Source of the DNA: Candidatus Thalassospirochaeta sargassi
GTDB lineage: Bacteria; Spirochaetota; Spirochaetia; UBA9216
Length of the DNA: 64,000 bases
Direction of reading: 5' to 3'
Assembly (NCBI GenBank): GCA_028532855.1
Contig: JAQQAL010000011.1
Location: 471,157-535,156 of the forward strand
The first letter of the stretch is position 1. Every line of letters begins with the position of its first letter. Made by a program: the position numbers and the translations under genes. Shown here one piece after another: positions 1-9,615 of the stretch. The notes under the pieces are model-generated. The model saw only the letters and a program-made list of their open reading frames with translations. It was not told the origin of the DNA and did not search any database.

Positions 1-729
1 GATGAGCTGATAGCTGAGTCCCTCGATACCTACTCCTGGTGGCGACAGAGTGCAATCTTCGCCCTCGGAGCCTACAATACCCCGGGGTCAAGGCAGGCCC
101 TCCGCCGAATTTTCCGTGAAACAAGCTATCCCTATATCCGCTCCGTCGCAGCAAAATCCATGGCTCGGGTTGGCGACTTCTCCTGCCTTCCTCAGATAAA
201 CGAGCTGCTTTCAAGACCGAGTCTTGAGGTCCGGACTTATGTAAACCTGATAATAGCAGCAAGTATGATTGAGCGTGACGGGAGCTACTGGAAAAAGATC
301 TTCCGCCTTCTAACGGAGTTTCCCTCCTTCAGGTTTCAACAGACCCTCCTGATAATAGGGTCAAAGCGCGCTGGATTCGAACCCCCGCTTGAAGATTATT
401 TCTTCGAGCTGAACATGGATGAAAGCTCGGGGTTTCAGTCTCTTTTTGAGGACCTCGTAGACTTCGGAATCGAAAAGGCGGAGTATGAACAGCTTAAGCT
501 GCTATGTGAGGTTAAGGACTATTTCGGGATCTGGTCCTTCGCCCGGGCCAGGTGTAAGGAGATTAGCCTGCTCGAACCCCACGAAATCCTCCGCCAGCAG
601 ATATGCGGATGCAGAAAGAGGAGTATCACCCCGAGTTTGGCCCTGGCCGGCATCTACTTCAGTTTTCAGTTCAGCGGCGAATATGAAATATGGATGAACA
701 AGTTAAAGCAGTCTCAAAGGGCTGAGTAG
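1..729 (+). CDS. HEAT-repeat-like protein, C-terminal part (5' end outside window)
   Basis: The reading frame is open from the first base and ends at a TAG, so this is the last 242 residues of a longer protein. The visible part is alpha-helical. Its start (around LGAYNTPGSRQALRRI and RSVAAKSMARVGD) has the spacing of HEAT or PBS-lyase-type repeats, which usually form protein-protein interaction scaffolds. No catalytic motif is visible. The real N-terminus may hold another domain, for example a membrane transporter, but that cannot be seen here. No terminator follows; the next gene, deoB, starts about 230 bases later on the same strand. The function is not assigned. Confidence 0.6.
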   Translation, partial: DELIAESLDTYSWWRQSAIFALGAYNTPGSRQALRRIFRETSYPYIRSVAAKSMARVGDFSCLPQINELLSRPSLEVRTYVNLIIAASMIERDGSYWKKIFRLLTEFPSFRFQQTLLIIGSKRAGFEPPLEDYFFELNMDESSGFQSLFEDLVDFGIEKAEYEQLKLLCEVKDYFGIWSFARARCKEISLLEPHEILRQQICGCRKRSITPSLALAGIYFSFQFSGEYEIWMNKLKQSQRAE

Positions 730-961
730 CAGTATTCACACGTTTAAGCACTCCGAAAACTGCATTTAGTATGAAACTTTGATTACAGTCCTGTTCTCAA
801 ACCTGTATGAATAGTCGGCTGAAGCGAAAAAAAATAGACATCCCGTTCGGTTAAAGATGTATTTTGAATATCAGAATTTCGGTGTTATATTTAAAAAGCC
901 GAAGGAGTTGGTGTCTTTTTTAAGCTCTTTCTGCCGATACATTTATCGAAGGAGTATGTAT

Positions 962-2143
962 ATGCGTGCAACAGTGCTGGTAATAGACAGTTTTGGGATT
1001 GGAGCCCTTCCCGATGCTGATAAATACGGAGACGCCGGTTCGAATACGGCACTTCATATAAGTGAGAACATTCCCGGAGGTGCAAACTGGCCTAACCTGA
1101 TGAAACTGGGACTGGGTAATGCGTCCATGCTGCTCGGCAATGATCTTCCGGGCTGTCCCGCTGTCGATAAGCCGCTTGCCTCCTGGGGTGTTATGAATGA
1201 AGCATCACCCGGCAAAGATACAACAACTGGACATTGGGAGCTTGCAGGAATTATCCTGGATAAAGCCTTTCCTGTTTTCCCGGCTGAGTACCCGTCTTTT
1301 CCTCCTGAGCTCATTGAGGCTTTTAAAAAGGAAACCGGACGGGACATTATAGGCAATAAAGCAGCTTCCGGAACAGCTATCATTGAAGAGCTCGGCGAGG
1401 AGCATATGAATACAGGTTCGCCTATCTGTTATACTTCTGCCGACTCGGTTTTTCAGATCGCGGCACACGAAGATATCATTCCTGTAGACGAGCTTTACAG
1501 GATATGTGAAATAACACGAAAGCTCTGTGATCCCTACATGGTAGGTCGAATAATCGCGCGCCCCTTTGAGGGCAGCCCCGGAAACTTTGTCAGAACAAGT
1601 AGGCGTCATGATTATTCAATCGCCCTGCCCGGTGATTCAATTCTTGATCATCTGAGTTCAAATGGAGTTAAAACAACAGCCGTAGGCAAGATAGGCGATA
1701 TTTTTAATCAGCAGGGTATTGATAAGAGCTGGCCCGACAAAGGGAATCCTGCCTGCCTTGACAGAACGGCAGAGCTTCTTTCGAAAAAGGACGACAAAGA
1801 TGAGTTTATCTTTGTTAATCTTGTTGATACCGATATGATCTATGGTCATCGCCGTGATATTCAGGGTTATCATGATGCTGTAAAAGCAGTAGACGACAGG
1901 CTGCCTGAGTTCATTAATCTGATGGATGCCGGCGACCTTCTTGTTATTACAGCCGACCATGGATGTGATCCTTCTTTCAAAGGAACTGATCATACCAGGG
2001 AACATGTTCCCCTGCTTTATTACATCAAGGGTAAGGACGGGGTTGAGCTGGGAATCAGGGAATCATTTACGGATTTATCCCTGAATTTAACGATTTTTTT
2101 TAGTGTTGAGCCTTTTAAAGAAGGTAACTTCTTTGCGTTATAA
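962..2143 (+). CDS. deoB: Phosphopentomutase
   Basis: Interconverts (deoxy)ribose 1-phosphate and 5-phosphate, linking nucleoside phosphorolysis to central metabolism in the cytoplasm. The alkaline-phosphatase-superfamily metal motifs of DeoB are present: VIDSFGIGALPDA near the start and TADHGCDP...TDHTREHVPLL near the end. At 393 residues it matches the family. I chose ATG 962 over in-frame ATG 956 and an upstream start at 857 because the ribosome site GAAGGAG (948-954) lies seven bases before 962. The C-terminus runs through a T8 tract but still aligns with the expected DeoB ending (VEPFKEGNFF), so no frameshift is implied. A nucleoside-type ABC importer and adenosine deaminase in the same window support a salvage role. 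Confidence 0.95.
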   Translation: MRATVLVIDSFGIGALPDADKYGDAGSNTALHISENIPGGANWPNLMKLGLGNASMLLGNDLPGCPAVDKPLASWGVMNEASPGKDTTTGHWELAGIILDKAFPVFPAEYPSFPPELIEAFKKETGRDIIGNKAASGTAIIEELGEEHMNTGSPICYTSADSVFQIAAHEDIIPVDELYRICEITRKLCDPYMVGRIIARPFEGSPGNFVRTSRRHDYSIALPGDSILDHLSSNGVKTTAVGKIGDIFNQQGIDKSWPDKGNPACLDRTAELLSKKDDKDEFIFVNLVDTDMIYGHRRDIQGYHDAVKAVDDRLPEFINLMDAGDLLVITADHGCDPSFKGTDHTREHVPLLYYIKGKDGVELGIRESFTDLSLNLTIFFSVEPFKEGNFFAL

Positions 2144-2202
2144 TTGGTTATCATGTTAGAATGATATAGTTTAAATATGTTAGTCTGATTTGGAGGAAGA
2201 AC

Positions 2203-4686
2203 ATGTCGTCATTTAAAAAAACGGCCTTACTGGCAGTTTTATTTTTATCAGTAGCAAGCATTTCGGTATTCGCATTCGGTACCGCAGAGGTCCCTGAGAT
2301 TCCGCCTGTAACATCGGGAACACAGTATCTCTCACCTAACGGAGACGGAATACAGGATGAAGCAACCCTGGATTTCAGCGTTAAAATTTATGTAAAGTCC
2401 GATGACGGTTATGTACCTGAGTACGGACTTAGAATCAGCGATTCCTCCGGCAATGTTGTTGCCGAGAAGGTTGAGAAGGAATCCAGCGATATATCCTGGC
2501 TTGTCCGTATATTCCGCGGTTATGATGAATTCAACCTTGAAAAAAATATTACCTGGGACGGAACAGATGAAGAAGGTAATATTGTTGCGGATGGAGTATA
2601 TGATGTTACGGTCTGGGTTAAGGATGCAGCAAATCAGATAACAGAAATTGATGTAGACGATTTTGTTCTGGATACAAAGAAGCCCTCAGTTTCAGTAAAG
2701 GCGCCTGATAACCTTTTGTTTTCACCAAATAACGACGGGAACGGCGATGTTTTTATTATATTACAGGCTAACGGTTCAGTTGAACATGAATGGACTGCCG
2801 TATTCAAGGATGCGGCCGGAAAGACTGTACGGACCTTTACCTGGGAAAATCAGGCTCCCGGCGATGTTCTCTGGGACGGTACTGATCAGGATGGGGGAAT
2901 GCTGACAGATGGAAAATATAGCTACGAGATACAGACTGTCGATCTTGCCGGAAACAAATCAGAACTTTATACGATAAAAGACATTGTAATTGACGGAATG
3001 TCACCCCTGCTTAACCTTGAATTTGATCAGGCTGCATTTTCACCGAATGCCGACGGAATAAAAGATGAATTGGTTATTACCCCTGTTTATCAGCTTGAAG
3101 AAGAGATCCTGAACTGGAGCTGGTCTTTAGCAGACGGCAGCGGGGTTGTTCTGCAGAAATCGGGTGAAGCCTCCGACGGTCTACCTGAAGAGGTTGTTCT
3201 TGACGGACTCAACGAAAGCGGCCTCCCGCTCTTTCCCGGCACATATCTCTTTTCAATGTCGGTTGAATATGAAAATTCATGGCGGCCGGTTGCTGATGAG
3301 GAAATCTTGATTGATATATCAGCGCCAAGGGTTGAAATCACACCCGAACGGCTCGCCTTTTCACCAAACGGAGATGGGCTTGGTGATGAGCTTTTAATAA
3401 GTTTCAAGGCTAACGAAGAGGTTACCTGGGAAGGCAGTATTATCGATATGAAGGGAAATCTTGTCCTTGAAACTGACTACACTCAGACATCATCACAGGT
3501 AAAATGGAACGGCACTATGCCGGACGGCAGCGCTGTTCCGGACGGCGAATATTTGATCCTTGGAGTTTTCTCCGACCTGGCAGGTAACATAACCTATGCT
3601 GAACCCTTTACAGTAATGATTGATCGAAGAACTGTAGAAACCGTGCTTAATGTTCCTACCGGTTTTTCACCGAATAACGACGGATATGAAGATAAACTCA
3701 AGATTGGAATTGATGCTGATCTCTATCTCGACGTAAACGAATGGAAGCTTGTCGTCATTGACGATAGCGGCGAGGTCCTTACCTCTTTCCGAGGAACCGA
3801 AAACCTGCCTGACGAACTGGTTTGGGACGGTATGATAATGCAGGAAGGTAGTGTTGCACCGGCACTTGAGGGTGTTTATCAGGCTGTTCTCTACGTTGAC
3901 TATGTGAAGGGTGATTTTGTAAAGGCAGAGTCGGATCTCTTCGTCCTTGATAACAAGGCTCCGAAGATTGATATGGTTGTACGAACTAATACCTTTGCCG
4001 AGACTGAAGAAGGTCTTGAGGGTTCGGTATTTATTTCTGTAAAAGTTGAAGAGGATCGTGATGTTCGCGGCTGGATGCTCGATGTCTATGATGAACACGG
4101 CAATAATATCAGGACATATGCCGGAGAGGGCAACCCGACCGGTGATATAACCTGGAATACAGCGGATAACGGTATAAACCTTGAAAGCGGCGGAGACTAT
4201 ACTGTTTCTCTGCGGGTTACCGATAATGCCGGAAACGTCGCTACAATGCGTGAAAAGGTTTCACTTGATGTAATGCTTATCAAGAAGAACGGCAAGTACT
4301 ATGTTATGGTTCCGAATATCATATTCGGCGCTTACAAGTACAAGCTCGATTCAGCAGGTCCGGCCCGTGAAAAGGACAATTATGAATCGCTGGAGCGAAT
4401 TATTGAGCTTGCTGATCGCTTCCCCGAATACGGACTCATTCTTGATGCTCATGCTCTGAATATCTACCTCGGCACCGATCGTGAGGATAAGGAAGAGGAT
4501 ATCCTCTTCCCTCTGACCGAAAAGAGGGCTCTGGAGGTTAAAACGGCGCTGATTGATATGGGAATGGATCCGGACAGGATTGAGATGGAAGCTTTCGGTG
4601 GACAGGACCCGCTTGTTTCAGTTACCGACAGAAGCATCAGATGGAAGAACCGAAGGGTTGAGTTCGCTGTTTCAGGACTTGAATAA
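2203..4686 (+). CDS. Exported FlgD-Ig/OmpA-like surface protein with five FSPNxDG modules
   Basis: 827 residues. A signal peptide (residues 1-26) is followed by five repeating units, each opening with an acidic [LF]SPNxDGxxD motif at about residues 43, 173, 279, 386 and 488. Each unit carries an Ig-like beta-sandwich with a WDGTDxxG turn, typical of FlgD-Ig or CHU_C-type domains. The last ~120 residues (LTEKRALEVKTALIDMGM, then GGQDP and NRRVEF) resemble an OmpA peptidoglycan-binding domain. The protein is therefore probably periplasmic or outer-membrane-associated and anchored to the wall; the Asp-rich loops may bind calcium (inference). The ribosome site TGGAGGAAG is well placed before ATG 2203. 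It is followed by a strong terminator and looks monocistronic. Confidence 0.75.
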   Translation: MSSFKKTALLAVLFLSVASISVFAFGTAEVPEIPPVTSGTQYLSPNGDGIQDEATLDFSVKIYVKSDDGYVPEYGLRISDSSGNVVAEKVEKESSDISWLVRIFRGYDEFNLEKNITWDGTDEEGNIVADGVYDVTVWVKDAANQITEIDVDDFVLDTKKPSVSVKAPDNLLFSPNNDGNGDVFIILQANGSVEHEWTAVFKDAAGKTVRTFTWENQAPGDVLWDGTDQDGGMLTDGKYSYEIQTVDLAGNKSELYTIKDIVIDGMSPLLNLEFDQAAFSPNADGIKDELVITPVYQLEEEILNWSWSLADGSGVVLQKSGEASDGLPEEVVLDGLNESGLPLFPGTYLFSMSVEYENSWRPVADEEILIDISAPRVEITPERLAFSPNGDGLGDELLISFKANEEVTWEGSIIDMKGNLVLETDYTQTSSQVKWNGTMPDGSAVPDGEYLILGVFSDLAGNITYAEPFTVMIDRRTVETVLNVPTGFSPNNDGYEDKLKIGIDADLYLDVNEWKLVVIDDSGEVLTSFRGTENLPDELVWDGMIMQEGSVAPALEGVYQAVLYVDYVKGDFVKAESDLFVLDNKAPKIDMVVRTNTFAETEEGLEGSVFISVKVEEDRDVRGWMLDVYDEHGNNIRTYAGEGNPTGDITWNTADNGINLESGGDYTVSLRVTDNAGNVATMREKVSLDVMLIKKNGKYYVMVPNIIFGAYKYKLDSAGPAREKDNYESLERIIELADRFPEYGLILDAHALNIYLGTDREDKEEDILFPLTEKRALEVKTALIDMGMDPDRIEMEAFGGQDPLVSVTDRSIRWKNRRVEFAVSGLE

Positions 4687-4708
4687 ACATAATTATTTTT
4701 AAATCATC

Positions 4709-4735
4709 GGCTGTCCTTCGGGACAGCCTTTTTTT
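4709..4735 (+). terminator. Intrinsic terminator after the FSPNxDG/OmpA gene
   Basis: Perfect 8-bp stem GGCTGTCC / GGACAGCC with a TTCG tetraloop followed by seven T, 22 bases after the stop codon. This is a textbook rho-independent terminator and separates this gene from rarD. Confidence 0.95.
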
Positions 4736-4834
4736 GGATGATTCACAGGGTGAGTTTGGGAAGGGCTGCTTTTCCCGGTTTAAACCCGACCAGGCTTGTA
4801 ATTTTTAATATTCTGAAGTAACCTCTTTCAATCT

Positions 4835-5701
4835 ATGGAAGAACGAAAAGCGGGTGTGATCTACGCAACAGTATCTTATCTCATCTGGGGATTTACCCCT
4901 ATTTACTGGCAGATTTTTTCCGGTGTTGATTCAATGCAGATTCTTGCTCACCGGATGTTCTGGGCTTTATTTGTGTCGCTTGCCATGCTGGCTGTTACCG
5001 GCGGGCTGCTGCAGTTTAAAAATGGTCTTCTTGATCGAAAAAGACTGGGGTGGAGTGTTCTGCGTGCTCTGCTGATTGCCGGCAACTGGTTCACCTATGT
5101 GTGGGCGATTGGACACGGTAAAATCCTTGAGGCAAGTCTGGGTTATTACCTTAACCCGCTTGTCAGTATTCTTTGCGGACTCATTTTTCTGCAGGAGCGG
5201 CTGAATAAACTTCAGTGGGCTGCTGTTGGTTTCGCGGTTGTGGGTGTGACGCTTAAAACTATTCTTGTTGGAAGTTTTCCCCTTATATCTGTATTGCTCG
5301 CACTCCAGTTTGGAATTTACGGTCTTCTGAAAAAGAAGAGCACAGAAGGCAGTCTTGCGGGGCTTGCAATTGAATGTCTGTTACTTCTGCCTGTATCATT
5401 ATTTTACCTGATTTTTGTTGAGGTTAACGGAAGCGGCAGCTTTCTTGCAGCTGACGGCCTTATGAAGCTGATGTATGTAACCACCGGAATTATCACAGTT
5501 GTCCCTTTATTCATGTTCTCAAAGGGCGCCATGCGAATACCTCTTACATGGATAGGCTTCCTGCAGTTTATTGCGCCTACAATGATGCTGCTGTTCGGTG
5601 TATTTCTATACGGCGAAGATCTGTCGGTTTATGAATTGACCGGCTTCGCCGCAGTCTGGATAGGCATAGTTCTTTTTCTGTTTTCTTCCAGAAAAAGCTG
5701 A
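4835..5701 (+). CDS. rarD: RarD-type EamA transporter
   Basis: Integral membrane protein of the drug/metabolite transporter superfamily, 288 residues and about ten hydrophobic helices, close to the usual RarD length (~296). The start GVIYATVSYLIWGFTPIYW and the following AHRMFWALF are characteristic of RarD. The physiological substrate of RarD is not firmly established (chloramphenicol resistance has been linked to it). There is no convincing Shine-Dalgarno before ATG 4835, yet it is the only start that gives a full first helix. The ABC ATPase gene begins 55 bases downstream on the same strand. Confidence 0.85.
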   Translation: MEERKAGVIYATVSYLIWGFTPIYWQIFSGVDSMQILAHRMFWALFVSLAMLAVTGGLLQFKNGLLDRKRLGWSVLRALLIAGNWFTYVWAIGHGKILEASLGYYLNPLVSILCGLIFLQERLNKLQWAAVGFAVVGVTLKTILVGSFPLISVLLALQFGIYGLLKKKSTEGSLAGLAIECLLLLPVSLFYLIFVEVNGSGSFLAADGLMKLMYVTTGIITVVPLFMFSKGAMRIPLTWIGFLQFIAPTMMLLFGVFLYGEDLSVYELTGFAAVWIGIVLFLFSSRKS

Positions 5702-5756
5702 TCTTTTTTCTCAATAAATATGTTAAAATATCCGGAGCAAAAAATGAGGAGTGCAT

Positions 5757-7304
5757 ATGCCGGCAATCCTGGACAGAAATGTCGTTCTCGAGATGAGAAA
5801 CATTGTAAAGCAATTTCCAAAAGTCCTGGCTAACAATAACATCAATATAAAACTCTACGAGGGTGAAATTCTTTCTCTGCTTGGTGAAAACGGTGCGGGA
5901 AAGTCTACTCTGATGAATGTTCTCTACGGGTTATATAAACCAACAAGCGGAGATATTTTTCTCAATGGTGAGAAAGTCAGTTTCAGTTCTCCGAAGGATG
6001 CAATTCTGCGGGGACTTGGAATGGTTCACCAGCACTTCATGCTTGTTGAGACCCTTTCGGTAACCGAGAATATCATTCTTGGGAGTGAACCGGGTAAGGC
6101 CGGGGTAATCGATTATAAAACTGCACGTGAAGAAGTCAAAAATCTTTCGGAAAAATATGGTCTGAATGTAGATCCCGACGCATTGGTTGAGTCGATGCCT
6201 GTCGGGCTGCAGCAGCGTGTTGAGATTCTCAAGGCCCTTTACCGCAAGGCGAATGTTTTAATCCTGGATGAGCCTACGGCAGTTCTGACGCCTCAGGAGG
6301 TTGATGAACTTTTTGAAGTAATTAAAACCCTTGTCGCAACAGGTGTTTCAGTTATTATCATTACCCATAAGCTTGAAGAGGTTAAAGAAATTTCCGACAG
6401 GTCTTACATTTTGCGTCGCGGAGAGATTTCCGGTGAGTGTAACACAGCTGATGTCTCGAAAGAAGAGCTTGCCAACCTGATGGTGGGGCGCGATGTTGTT
6501 CTGACGGTACAGAAAGAGACCAAAGCCTCAACTGTAGAGCCTGTTTTAAAGATTCGCGGTCTGAATGTTAAAAATGATAAGGGCATTGTTGCCGTATCTA
6601 ATCTGAATCTAGATATAAGACCGGGCGAAATAGTAGGTGTAGCCGGGGTAGACGGCAACGGGCAGACGGAGCTGGCTGAGGCAGTCAGAAGTTTGCGTGA
6701 TGTTGAATCAGGCACTATATTGTTTAAGGAAGAGGATATCACCAGTCTGAAAACCAAGGAACTGATTGACCGTAAAATGGCCTATGTTCCTGCCGACAGG
6801 CATCGTTTCGGTCTGGTTCTTCCCATGACTGTAGCTGAGAACACAGTGCTTGGATACCATGATCGTGAACCTGCGGTAAAATCAAAAAACAGTCTGATTA
6901 TGAATCTGGGCGAAATAGCAGCTGATGCGGAAGCTCTGGTTGAACAGTATGATATAAGAACCCCGGGTGTGCAGGTTCCGGCTGGAACCCTTTCTGGTGG
7001 GAATCAGCAGAAAGTGATCCTGGCGCGAGAGTTCTCGAGGGAGCCGGAATTTCTTCTGGTTACCCAGCCTACTCGAGGGCTTGATGTCGGGGCAATTGAA
7101 TACATACATTCACAAATTCTTGCAATGCGCGACAAAGGGGTGGCAATCCTCCTGATTTCTCTTGAACTTGAAGAGATTTTTTCGCTATCAGACCGTATTG
7201 AAGTAATGTTTGAGGGCCGTCTGGTCAAAGAATTCAGTCCTGAGGAAACCGACGAAAAAGAAGTCGGCCTCTATATGACCGGAGGTAACACAGATGCAGA
7301 ATAA
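5757..7304 (+). CDS. Bmp/PnrA-type ABC importer, duplicated ATP-binding protein
   Basis: Energises uptake of a nucleoside or similar ligand. Two ABC cassettes are fused in one 515-residue chain. The first has Walker A GENGAGKST and Walker B LILDEPTAVLTP with a weak signature. The second has a degenerate Walker A (GVDGNGQTE), a good signature LSGGNQQKV and a degenerate Walker B (VTQPTRGLD). This asymmetry is normal for the simple-sugar/BMP importer family. ATG 5757 is preferred to GTG 5751 because AGGAG (5747-5751) lies five bases before it. It overlaps the first permease gene by 11 bases and forms one operon with the next three genes. The specificity is inferred from the lipoprotein family (PnrA for purine nucleosides, RfuA for riboflavin). 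Confidence 0.9.
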   Translation: MPAILDRNVVLEMRNIVKQFPKVLANNNINIKLYEGEILSLLGENGAGKSTLMNVLYGLYKPTSGDIFLNGEKVSFSSPKDAILRGLGMVHQHFMLVETLSVTENIILGSEPGKAGVIDYKTAREEVKNLSEKYGLNVDPDALVESMPVGLQQRVEILKALYRKANVLILDEPTAVLTPQEVDELFEVIKTLVATGVSVIIITHKLEEVKEISDRSYILRRGEISGECNTADVSKEELANLMVGRDVVLTVQKETKASTVEPVLKIRGLNVKNDKGIVAVSNLNLDIRPGEIVGVAGVDGNGQTELAEAVRSLRDVESGTILFKEEDITSLKTKELIDRKMAYVPADRHRFGLVLPMTVAENTVLGYHDREPAVKSKNSLIMNLGEIAADAEALVEQYDIRTPGVQVPAGTLSGGNQQKVILAREFSREPEFLLVTQPTRGLDVGAIEYIHSQILAMRDKGVAILLISLELEEIFSLSDRIEVMFEGRLVKEFSPEETDEKEVGLYMTGGNTDAE

Positions 7305-8544
7305 CAGCTTATCTAAAATACTTATAATACTCATGATACTTACAGGTATTGCAGGTATTGTTCTTTGGTCGGCATCCTATTTCATAGGCATCATCTTTAT
7401 TGCTGCGGCACTTGTTCTCTACTATTTTTATAAGCGGTCTGCGGAAGGCGGCGAGTCAGCTGGAGCATGGGCAAAGGGTTTTATTAAAACCCTATACATT
7501 CCGGTATTCGGAATAATTGCAGCGATTATTCTCGGCGGCATCATCATGATTATTACCGGAAACGATCCGGTTGTCGCGTATAAGGCCTTGTTTTACGGCG
7601 GTTTTGTCAGAAGCTGGCACATATCAATACTGAATGCGGTGCCTCTTATCTTTACAGGACTGTCTGTTGCCTTCGCGTTTCAGGCGGGGTTGTTTAACAT
7701 CGGTGCTGAGGGGCAGTTTTATATTGGTTCGATGATGGCCACATGGCTCGGCCTGAGACTGGGAATGCCGCCGGTATTTTCAATTTTTATTATATTCATC
7801 GTTTCCGGTCTTGCAGCAGCAGCTTACAATATCGTACCGGCTGCTCTGAAAGTGAAAACCGGGGCGCATGAGGTTATAACCACTATGATGCTTGCCCATG
7901 TTGCCAGGCATCTGTCGCCGATATTTATTCGGGGAAATGGCGGCGATCCGGCATCTTCAACCCATGCCTATGTTACCGATGATATCCTCGAGAACAACTT
8001 CCTGCCAATCTTCAAAGATTTTCTGCCCAATGCCAATTACAGACTTCATGTTGGAATACTGATTGCTATTGCGGTTGCTGTCCTTGTTTATTATATCCTT
8101 TACTATACAAGAATAGGTTTTGAGGTGAGGGCTGTCGGCCAGAATCCCAACGCCGCAAGGGCGCAGGGGATCTCGATAGGAAAGAATATCATGATAGCCC
8201 TGCTTTTTGCCGGTTTTCTCTCCGGGCTTGCCGGTGTTAATCAGGTTGTCGGTCTTGATCATAAGATGTTTCAGAATCTAAGTGCAGGCTACGGCTGGAA
8301 CGGTATTTCGGTCGCCATTCTGGCATCGAATAATCCAATCGGTGTAATTTTCACCTCAATTCTATGGGGCGCACTTGATGCCGGCGGACAATATATGACC
8401 CGTACGACCCAGATCCCTAACTCGATTGTTGAGATTATCAAGGGGATTATTCTCTTCCTGATTGTAGCAAGGTATATTTATACATATTTCGGGAACAGGA
8501 TGAAAAAGCGCCGGATTGACAGAAAAATAAAGGAGGCGGTGTAG
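7294..8544 (+). CDS. Bmp/PnrA-type ABC importer permease 1
   Basis: 416-residue inner-membrane permease of the BPD_transp_2 class (ribose/nucleoside importers). It has many hydrophobic helices and the family motif FQAGLFNIGAEGQF in the middle. The N-terminal ~60 residues add two extra helices before the core, as in other first permeases of this family. GGAGGT at 7281-7286 sits seven bases before ATG 7294, inside the end of the ATPase gene. It works as a heterodimer with the next gene product. Confidence 0.9.
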   Translation: MQNNSLSKILIILMILTGIAGIVLWSASYFIGIIFIAAALVLYYFYKRSAEGGESAGAWAKGFIKTLYIPVFGIIAAIILGGIIMIITGNDPVVAYKALFYGGFVRSWHISILNAVPLIFTGLSVAFAFQAGLFNIGAEGQFYIGSMMATWLGLRLGMPPVFSIFIIFIVSGLAAAAYNIVPAALKVKTGAHEVITTMMLAHVARHLSPIFIRGNGGDPASSTHAYVTDDILENNFLPIFKDFLPNANYRLHVGILIAIAVAVLVYYILYYTRIGFEVRAVGQNPNAARAQGISIGKNIMIALLFAGFLSGLAGVNQVVGLDHKMFQNLSAGYGWNGISVAILASNNPIGVIFTSILWGALDAGGQYMTRTTQIPNSIVEIIKGIILFLIVARYIYTYFGNRMKKRRIDRKIKEAV

Positions 8545-8545
8545 T

Positions 8546-9499
8546 ATGGAAGTATTAGCTCAGATCTTTAACACGGAACTTCTTGTGGCAACCATCAGGT
8601 TGTCCACCCCCATAACTCTTGCCGCTGTCGGCGCCACGATCTGTGAACGCTCAGGTGTTGTAAACATTGCGATGGAAGGAATGATGATCGTGGGCGCTTT
8701 TACGGGTCTGATAGGCGCGATGTTCACAGGTGATCCCTGGCTGGGGCTGCTCTTTGCCGTGCTTGCGGGTGGAGTGTTTTCTCTACTACATGCCTTCGCA
8801 ACGGTAAGTCTGCACCTCGAGCATGTCGTTTCCGGCGCGGTGCTGAACATTCTTGCGTTCGGCATTGTCCGCTACATGATGGTTATGATTTTCGGGCATC
8901 CGGGCACTACGGATCCAATTAGATTTTCACTCAAAAATTACCAGTGGGCAATACCAGGTTTATCAAAAATTCCGGTACTGGGGCCGATTTTTTTCAATCA
9001 AACGCCGATTATATATTTCAGTTTTCTACTCATAATATTCTTTACGTTCTTTCTGAAAAAGACCAAGTTGGGTCTCCACATAAAAGCGGCCGGAGAGCAC
9101 CCCCTAGCGCTGGAAACCATCGGAGTCTCGGTTTATAAAATGCGGTATACCGGCGTATTTATTTCCGGTATGATGGCCGGGCTTGCCGGGGCATATCTTT
9201 CAATCGAAAACGCGGTCTCATTTACCGAGGGCATGAGCAGCGGGCGTGGATTCATTGCCATGGCCGCAATGATTTCCGGCGGATGGACGCCTATAGGCGC
9301 ATTTATCGCGTCTCTGTTTTTCGGTTTCGCCGATGCTCTGCAGGTTAGGCTGCAGGTTGCGCTTGAATTGAGTATTCCGGAGGAATTATTCATCATACTG
9401 CCATATGTCCTGACCGTTGTGGCGGTGGCTGGACTGGTTCGAAAGTCCAGGGCTCCGAAGGCGGACGGCGTAGATTTCATGATTGAGCGTCCAGAATAG
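8546..9499 (+). CDS. Bmp/PnrA-type ABC importer permease 2
   Basis: 317-residue BPD_transp_2 permease, partner of the preceding one. The diagnostic stretch GVVNIAMEGMMIVGAF matches the NIxxEG motif of this subfamily. The start codon lies one base after the stop of permease 1, with AAGGAGG 8-10 bases upstream, so the two are translationally coupled. The lipoprotein gene follows after 116 bases and has its own candidate promoter. Confidence 0.9.
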   Translation: MEVLAQIFNTELLVATIRLSTPITLAAVGATICERSGVVNIAMEGMMIVGAFTGLIGAMFTGDPWLGLLFAVLAGGVFSLLHAFATVSLHLEHVVSGAVLNILAFGIVRYMMVMIFGHPGTTDPIRFSLKNYQWAIPGLSKIPVLGPIFFNQTPIIYFSFLLIIFFTFFLKKTKLGLHIKAAGEHPLALETIGVSVYKMRYTGVFISGMMAGLAGAYLSIENAVSFTEGMSSGRGFIAMAAMISGGWTPIGAFIASLFFGFADALQVRLQVALELSIPEELFIILPYVLTVVAVAGLVRKSRAPKADGVDFMIERPE

Positions 9500-9549
9500 G
9501 TTGATTACAGCGGCGAATGTTAAATCTTGGCTGAGAACAAAATTCTTTA

Positions 9550-9578
9550 TTGACTAGGTCAGTCAATGGGGATAACAT
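9550..9578 (+). promoter_or_regulatory. Promoter with overlapping inverted repeat before the Bmp lipoprotein gene
   Basis: TTGACT (9550-9555), a 17-base spacer and TAACAT (9573-9578) make a sigma-70-type promoter. The -35 is one arm of a perfect inverted repeat TTGACT-N5-AGTCAA (9550-9566), a possible operator. It would let the binding protein be made in excess of the membrane components. Confidence 0.55.
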
Positions 9579-9615
9579 TAATAGGTTTTATTTAATTATA
9601 TTCGGAGGAAAATAA

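Noticed and set aside
2095..2102. T8 tract near the deoB end as a frameshift
   Set aside because: The sequence after the tract still matches the DeoB C-terminus in the same frame.
2149..2166. Inverted repeat TATCAT/ATGATA before the FSPNxDG gene
   Set aside because: Only 6 bp, AT-rich, without T-run or well-placed promoter.
4777..4786. Palindrome GGTTTAAACC before rarD as an operator
   Set aside because: No clear promoter overlaps it and it is short enough to arise by chance.
5702..5756. Riboswitch before the nucleoside importer operon
   Set aside because: Only 55 bases separate rarD from the start, too short for a known purine riboswitch, and no pairing pattern is seen.
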